In this document: in pieces, positions 6,766 to 10,133 of the stretch
Numbering within the stretch: position 1 is the stretch's first letter
Layout of the letters: the number at the start of each line of letters is the position of its first letter
Source of the DNA: Sphingobacteriaceae bacterium
GTDB lineage: Bacteria; Bacteroidota; Bacteroidia; B-17B0; Aurantibacillaceae
Assembly (NCBI GenBank): GCA_023251695.1
Contig: JAHEYE010000044.1
Span: 3,049-13,181 of the forward strand
DNA: 10,133 nt
Direction of reading: 5' to 3'
Notes under the pieces: model-generated
Databases searched by the model: none
Told to the model about the DNA's origin: nothing
The model's input: only the letters and a program-made list of their open reading frames with translations
Program-made: the position numbers and the translations under genes

Positions 6766-6799
6766 TTTGTTGCGTAAATAAATAAACAATGTATATTTA
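6766..6799 (+). promoter_or_regulatory. Probable dnaA promoter
   Basis: The gap 6720-6865 is very AT-rich. It contains TTTTGTTG at 6765-6772 and TATATTTA at 6792-6799, one base off the Bacteroidota -7 consensus TAnnTTTG. TTG to the -7 box is 19 nt, near the usual 17-19. This would give a leader of roughly 60 nt before the dnaA ATG at 6866. The assignment is by motif only. I see no DnaA box in this gap, so autoregulation through such sites is not supported. Confidence 0.4.
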
Positions 6800-6865
6800 C
6801 AAACAATTACACGTTAATATCATTTGAACACTCTATATACAAACTATTAAAACTTATTTACGATT

Positions 6866-8302
6866 ATGAAGGAGAAAACAGCAGAACAGATTTGGAATAA
6901 TTGTCTGGAAGTCGTAAAAGATAATGTGAGCCCGCAAAACTTCAAGACATGGTTCGATCCAATTAAACCTGTTAAGCTTGCTGAAAGTATTCTAACCATC
7001 CAGGTCCCTTCACAATTTTTTTACGAATGGCTTGAAGAGCATTATATCACACTAATTAAAAAAGTGATTCGTAAAGAACTTGGTACTGAAGGCAGATTAG
7101 AATACCACATTGTAATGGACAATGGTACAGGCAAAACAGAAACACCAATCACATTCAAATTACCGAACATTAATACTAATCTGAAAAACCCTCATGTATC
7201 TATGCCAATAGACGTGAGTGCTAATCCGATTAAAAACCCATTTGTAATTCCGGGCTTAAAAAAGGTTCAGGTAGAATCTCAGTTAAATCCTAACTACAGC
7301 TTTGATAATTTTGTGGAAGGCGATTGTAACCGTTTAGCACGCAGCGCAGGTTTCGCAGTTGCACAAAAGCCGGGCGGAAACGCCTTCAACCCATTATTAA
7401 TATATGGTGGTGTTGGTTTAGGAAAAACACACTTAGCTCAGGCTATCGGTATTGAAGTAAAGAAAAATCACCCTAACAAAACAGTTCTTTACGTTCAGTC
7501 AGAAAAATTCATCACTCAGTTCATCGAGTCGATCCGTAACAATAACCAAAACGATTTCGTTCATTTCTATCAAATGATTGATGTTTTAATTATTGACGAT
7601 GTACAGTATTTTGCGGGTAAGGATAAAACACAGGATATTTTCTTCCATATCTTTAACCACTTACATCAATTAGGTAAACAAGTTATTTTAACGGCCGACC
7701 GCGCTCCCGTAGATATTCAAGGTATTGAGCAACGTTTATTAAGCCGTTTCAAATGGGGACTTAGTGCAGACTTACAAGCTCCGGGATTAGAAACCCGTAT
7801 TGCTATCTTAGAGAAAAAGATCTACAACGAAGGCATTCAGTTACCAAAAGAAGTTGTTGAATATTTAGCTTACAGCATTACATCAAACGTTCGTGAATTA
7901 GAAGGCGCTTTAATTTCATTATTAGCTCAGTCTTCTTTAAATAAGAAAACTATCACTTTAGAATTAGCTAAGAACATGATTGATAAATTCGTGAAGAGCA
8001 CCGCACGCGAAGTATCAATTGATTATATCCAAAAAGTGGTTTGTGATTATTTTGATTTGGCTATTGATACCATGAAATCAAAAACACGTAAGCGTGAAGT
8101 GGTTCAGGCGCGTCAGATAGCAATGTATTTTGCTAAAAACATGACTAAATCATCTTTAGCTACTATCGGTATGCACTGCGGTGGAAAAGATCACGCTACA
8201 GTATTACATGCTTGCCGTACGGTAAATAATTTAATGGATACAGATAAACGCTTTAAAGCTTATATCGAAGAATTAGAAAAGAAAATCAGCATCAGCAACT
8301 AA
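6866..8302 (+). CDS. dnaA: Chromosomal replication initiator protein DnaA
   Basis: 478 residues, full length. DnaA binds DnaA boxes at oriC, oligomerises with ATP and opens the origin. Domain I (about 1-85) starts with the helix AEQIWNNCLEVVKD and has NFKTWFDPI. Domain II is a short linker (about 86-140). Domain III is AAA+: NYSFDNFVEG (143-152), Walker A GGVGLGKT (181-188), Walker B LIIDD (241-245), the arginine-finger segment RLLSRF (290-295) and the sensor II region NVRELEGAL (341-349). Domain IV (about 375-478) carries the DNA-binding signature GGKDHATVLHA (439-449), where K441 replaces the arginine common in other phyla, as I recall for Bacteroidota. Codon choice leans to TTA and CGT, suiting a conserved housekeeping gene. 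dnaN, recF and gyrB are not adjacent. The gene has its own promoter region and terminator, so it is probably monocistronic. Confidence 0.98.
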   Translation: MKEKTAEQIWNNCLEVVKDNVSPQNFKTWFDPIKPVKLAESILTIQVPSQFFYEWLEEHYITLIKKVIRKELGTEGRLEYHIVMDNGTGKTETPITFKLPNINTNLKNPHVSMPIDVSANPIKNPFVIPGLKKVQVESQLNPNYSFDNFVEGDCNRLARSAGFAVAQKPGGNAFNPLLIYGGVGLGKTHLAQAIGIEVKKNHPNKTVLYVQSEKFITQFIESIRNNNQNDFVHFYQMIDVLIIDDVQYFAGKDKTQDIFFHIFNHLHQLGKQVILTADRAPVDIQGIEQRLLSRFKWGLSADLQAPGLETRIAILEKKIYNEGIQLPKEVVEYLAYSITSNVRELEGALISLLAQSSLNKKTITLELAKNMIDKFVKSTAREVSIDYIQKVVCDYFDLAIDTMKSKTRKREVVQARQIAMYFAKNMTKSSLATIGMHCGGKDHATVLHACRTVNNLMDTDKRFKAYIEELEKKISISN

Positions 8303-8326
8303 GAAAACACAATATAACTGACAAAC

Positions 8327-8360
8327 AAAAAAGCCCTTCAGAAATGAGGGGCTTTTTTTT
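8327..8360 (+). terminator. Intrinsic terminator of dnaA
   Basis: GCCCTTCA (8333-8340) pairs with TGAGGGGC (8345-8352) around a GAAA tetraloop, with one G-T wobble. The stem is flanked by an A6 run (8327-8332) and followed by a T8 run (8353-8360), so the helix extends into A-T pairs. It lies 24 nt after the dnaA stop. The A/T flanks could let it act partly in the opposite direction too. Confidence 0.9.
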
Positions 8361-8383
8361 GTGCCTTCGACAAGCTCAGGCAC
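8361..8383. repeat. REP-like hairpin A
   Basis: GTGCCT (8361-8366) pairs perfectly with AGGCAC (8378-8383) around the 11-nt loop TCGACAAGCTC. It abuts the T-run of the dnaA terminator. The loop core is the reverse complement of the loop in hairpin B, 22 nt further on, while the stems differ. The core TTCGACAAGCTCA is one I recall as a frequent intergenic word in many bacterial genomes; that is memory, not a search result. Confidence 0.75.
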
Positions 8384-8405
8384 CGGATAAAATTTTTGAA
8401 GATGT

Positions 8406-8430
8406 GGTGGTTGAGCTTGTCGAAACCACC
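8406..8430. repeat. REP-like hairpin B (inverted relative to A)
   Basis: GGTGGTT (8406-8412) pairs perfectly with AACCACC (8424-8430) around the 11-nt loop GAGCTTGTCGA. The 13-base core TGAGCTTGTCGAA (8412-8424) is the exact reverse complement of 8366-8378 in hairpin A. It lies 8 bases beyond the stop of the convergent permease gene, and could act at the 3' end of that transcript; no T-run follows it on either strand. Confidence 0.75.
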
Positions 8431-8438
8431 GTCACAAA

Positions 8439-9662
8439 CTACCCATTCTCGTGAACAAAATCATTTCGGGTAAATATTCTTACAGGATAAAGAGCTGCGA
8501 AAAAACCAATAAGCATAATCAAACTGATAATCCACACAAAATCCTTTGCTTGCAGTTCAATGGGATAATAAGGTATCACATACTGATCGCTGGATTGTAC
8601 AAAATGATATTTCATTTGTAACAAACAAACTATTAATCCTAAACCCAAACCAATAAATGTGCCAATCGAAGTAATTAAAAAACCCTCACCCATGAAAATA
8701 CGGCTTATTAAAGTATTGTCGGCCCCCAGATAATAAAGGGTTTTAATATCTTTCCTCTTCTCAATAATAAGCATAGTTAAAGCGCCGATTATATTAAAGG
8801 TGGCAATAATCAGAATGAATGCAAGAATAATGAAAGTCCAGAGTTTTTCCGACTCCAATGTCTTAAATAATACGTCATTTAGCTGATAACGGTTTTTAAC
8901 GATGTAATTTTTTCCTAAAGAACTTATTAGTTGCGATTGAACCGCTTCCCGATCAACGTCTTTGTTTAGACTAATCTCTATGGATGAAACTTCGTTTTTA
9001 CAATCCAATAACTCCCTCGCTACATCAATATCCACCAATACATATTTAAAATCGAAATCATCATTTAATGAGAATGTGCCGGAAGGGAAAACAAATTTCT
9101 GATTAAAGTTATCCTCCGGGTTCAGGCTTTCCTCCTGCCCTCTTTTCGGACTATAAATAGCAACCTGCTCAATGAGATTATTGATATTGATCTGTAATTG
9201 ATTCGCAATGCCTCTTCCAAAAACAGCGAAACGATCGGCGCCATGCTTTAATTGAAAAGTTCCTTCCTTAATTACAGAATCAAAGCGTGTCACCGTTTTA
9301 AAATTATCATCAACACCTTTAATGGTCACAATGGCTTGTTTATCGCCGTGTTTTATTAAAGCGTTGTCGTGAATACTTTTAGAAATCTGATCAACTCCTT
9401 CAACCGATTTTATTTTGGAAATGAAGTTTTCGTCAGCCTCGAAAAATTTACCGCTCACCGGCATTATTTTTATATCCGGTTCAATGGCATTGTATAAATT
9501 AGCTACAACTCCGGTTAAACCATTCATGGCTGATAGAATAATCACAAGGGCTGCCGTAGTTAAAGCAATGGCGACAATGCTTATCCAGCTAATAATATTA
9601 ATAGCGTTATTTGATTTTTTTGAAACCAGATAACGCCGGGCTATGTGAAAAGAAAGGTTCAA
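8439..9662 (-). CDS. FtsX-like ABC transporter permease, LolC/LolE type
   Basis: 407 residues with the LolC/LolE/MacB permease layout. The start reads MNLSFHIARRYLVSKK, a cytoplasmic amphipathic segment typical of the family. TM1 is at about 21-47, a large periplasmic MacB-like core domain at about 50-270, then TM2 (about 274-300), the cytoplasmic coupling segment EKRKDIKTLYYLGA (301-314), TM3 (about 324-348) and TM4 (about 374-395). LolCDE extracts lipoproteins from the inner membrane and passes them to LolA; related permeases do other envelope jobs, so the exact substrate is inferred. No ATPase gene is in the window, so the LolD-like partner must be elsewhere. The start is TTG at 9662: the frame has a TAA six bases upstream and no ATG nearby, and the family N-terminus begins exactly here. 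It lies downstream of rbfA, separated by a 91-bp gap holding a palindrome. Confidence 0.85.
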   Translation of the reverse strand: MNLSFHIARRYLVSKKSNNAINIISWISIVAIALTTAALVIILSAMNGLTGVVANLYNAIEPDIKIMPVSGKFFEADENFISKIKSVEGVDQISKSIHDNALIKHGDKQAIVTIKGVDDNFKTVTRFDSVIKEGTFQLKHGADRFAVFGRGIANQLQININNLIEQVAIYSPKRGQEESLNPEDNFNQKFVFPSGTFSLNDDFDFKYVLVDIDVARELLDCKNEVSSIEISLNKDVDREAVQSQLISSLGKNYIVKNRYQLNDVLFKTLESEKLWTFIILAFILIIATFNIIGALTMLIIEKRKDIKTLYYLGADNTLISRIFMGEGFLITSIGTFIGLGLGLIVCLLQMKYHFVQSSDQYVIPYYPIELQAKDFVWIISLIMLIGFFAALYPVRIFTRNDFVHENG

Positions 9663-9679
9663 TACTTATATCTCAATTT

Positions 9680-9751
9680 GCCACCAAAACTCTAAAACAC
9701 CAAATTACACTAAAGTTTTTGTGCACTTTTGAGCCTTTGTGTTTTTGTGGC
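9680..9751. repeat. 72-bp degenerate intergenic palindrome
   Basis: The arms 9680-9714 and 9717-9751 are inverted copies that align without gaps at 25 of 35 positions, starting with a perfect GCCAC/GTGGC end. Each arm holds spaced CAC/CTC words followed by A-runs, at offsets 3, 11, 19 and 29. It fills most of the gap between rbfA and the permease gene and ends 2 bases from the rbfA stop codon. Read on the minus strand, it would give an imperfect long hairpin in a shared transcript. It resembles intergenic repeats of the 'CACAAAG' type that I recall from Bacteroidota and other genomes. Confidence 0.7.
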
Positions 9752-9753
9752 GA

Positions 9754-10092
9754 CTATTTTTTTAGAAGTTCTTCGATCTTCATCGCGTAATCCAAAGAAT
9801 CATCAATGAAAAATTGTAAATCAGGAACCACACGTAATTGTTTTCCCACTAAATTACCCAGACGCTTACGGATAGGCGCTTTTTGTTCCTCCACCAAATT
9901 AAAAATAGCCTGGCGGTCTTTGGTAGCCATAATACTTAAATACACTTTAGCACTACCTAAATCAGAGCTCACTCTTGTTTGTGTAACAGTAATGAAAGCT
10001 CCGCCGAAAAGATTTTTCGATTCTCCCCTGAAAATTTCCGCTAATTCTTTTTGAATGAGTTTATTTACCCTTTGTTGTCTTACACTTTCCAT
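9754..10092 (-). CDS. rbfA: 30S ribosome-binding factor RbfA
   Basis: 112 residues, the normal size. RbfA binds the 30S subunit late in maturation near the 16S rRNA 5' end and assists processing and cold adaptation. The N-terminal helix SVRQQRVNKLIQKELAEI (3-20) is typical. The KH-like core contains ITVTQTRVSSDLGSAKVYLS (34-53), the segment APIRKRLGNLVGKQLRVVPDL (72-92, with IRKRLG and LRVVPDL as the recognisable parts) and the ending FFIDDSLDYAMKIEELL, matching the family DxSxD pattern. The ATG is at 10092, and only 41 bases upstream are visible. The permease gene follows on the same strand, an arrangement I recall as common in Bacteroidota; the two may be cotranscribed across the palindrome. 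Confidence 0.95.
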   Translation of the reverse strand: MESVRQQRVNKLIQKELAEIFRGESKNLFGGAFITVTQTRVSSDLGSAKVYLSIMATKDRQAIFNLVEEQKAPIRKRLGNLVGKQLRVVPDLQFFIDDSLDYAMKIEELLKK

Positions 10093-10096
10093 TAGG

Positions 10097-10104
10097 CAAA
10101 AATA
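10097..10104 (-). promoter_or_regulatory. Possible -7 box (TATTTTTG) close to the rbfA start
   Basis: On the minus strand this reads TATTTTTG, an exact TAnnTTTG match, ending only 4 bases before the rbfA ATG (10092). If used, the mRNA would be nearly leaderless. No -33 TTG is seen in the short upstream sequence. A small CGGA-AAAA-TCCG hairpin (10105-10116) sits next to it, so the same bases could instead be the end of a terminator for a gene beyond the window. Confidence 0.25.
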
Positions 10105-10133
10105 CGGAAAAATCCGCGGTTTAGCCTTTAGTC

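Noticed and set aside
6720..6865. Origin of replication next to dnaA
   Set aside because: No cluster of TTATCCACA-like DnaA boxes is visible upstream of dnaA or in 8303-8438. One near match (TAATCCACA, 8528-8536) lies alone inside the permease gene. dnaN and recF are absent too.

Overview
The window looks like a chromosomal segment of a Bacteroidota bacterium, probably of the class Bacteroidia. The evidence is a C-terminal type B sorting domain for the type IX secretion system at the left edge, a DnaA with the Bacteroidota-style signature GGKDHATVLHA, AT-rich gene starts without Shine-Dalgarno sequences, -7 promoter boxes of the TAnnTTTG type, and rbfA beside a LolC/LolE-type permease gene. 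I see no CRISPR array, phage, transposase, tRNA or rRNA gene. Most of the window is ordinary housekeeping and envelope genes; the least ordinary material is between the genes.

Left part (1-4990). A truncated surface-protein gene (plus strand) meets, with 1 base between them, the end of a minus-strand run of six genes. In transcription order these are a hotdog thioesterase, a DegT/WbpE-type sugar aminotransferase, UDP-glucose 6-dehydrogenase, UDP-glucuronate decarboxylase, a secreted lipocalin-like protein and an acylphosphatase. The spacing is 39 nt, 12 nt and 2 nt, then two 4-base stop/start overlaps, so this is very likely one operon. Its sugar core runs UDP-glucose to UDP-glucuronate to UDP-xylose, precursors for extracellular polysaccharide or glycan; the lipocalin and acylphosphatase seem to be passengers coupled by translation. 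The leader of this operon carries a nested inverted repeat directly after a possible promoter.

Middle part (5069-6719). Two plus-strand genes overlapping by 23 bases encode the two halves of a UshA-like 5'-nucleotidase in reverse order: first the C-terminal substrate-binding domain as a predicted lipoprotein, then the N-terminal metallophosphoesterase domain with a twin-arginine signal. They probably scavenge nucleotides in the cell envelope.

Right part (6720-10133). dnaA (plus) has its own AT-rich promoter region and a strong intrinsic terminator. After the terminator come two REP-like hairpins with an identical 11-nt loop in opposite orientations. On the minus strand, rbfA is followed by an FtsX/LolE-family permease gene; the 91-bp gap between them is almost filled by a degenerate 72-bp palindrome. 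Three genes use non-ATG starts (GTG at 1089, TTG at 5790, TTG at 9662), which are supported by family N-termini or by the lack of alternatives.
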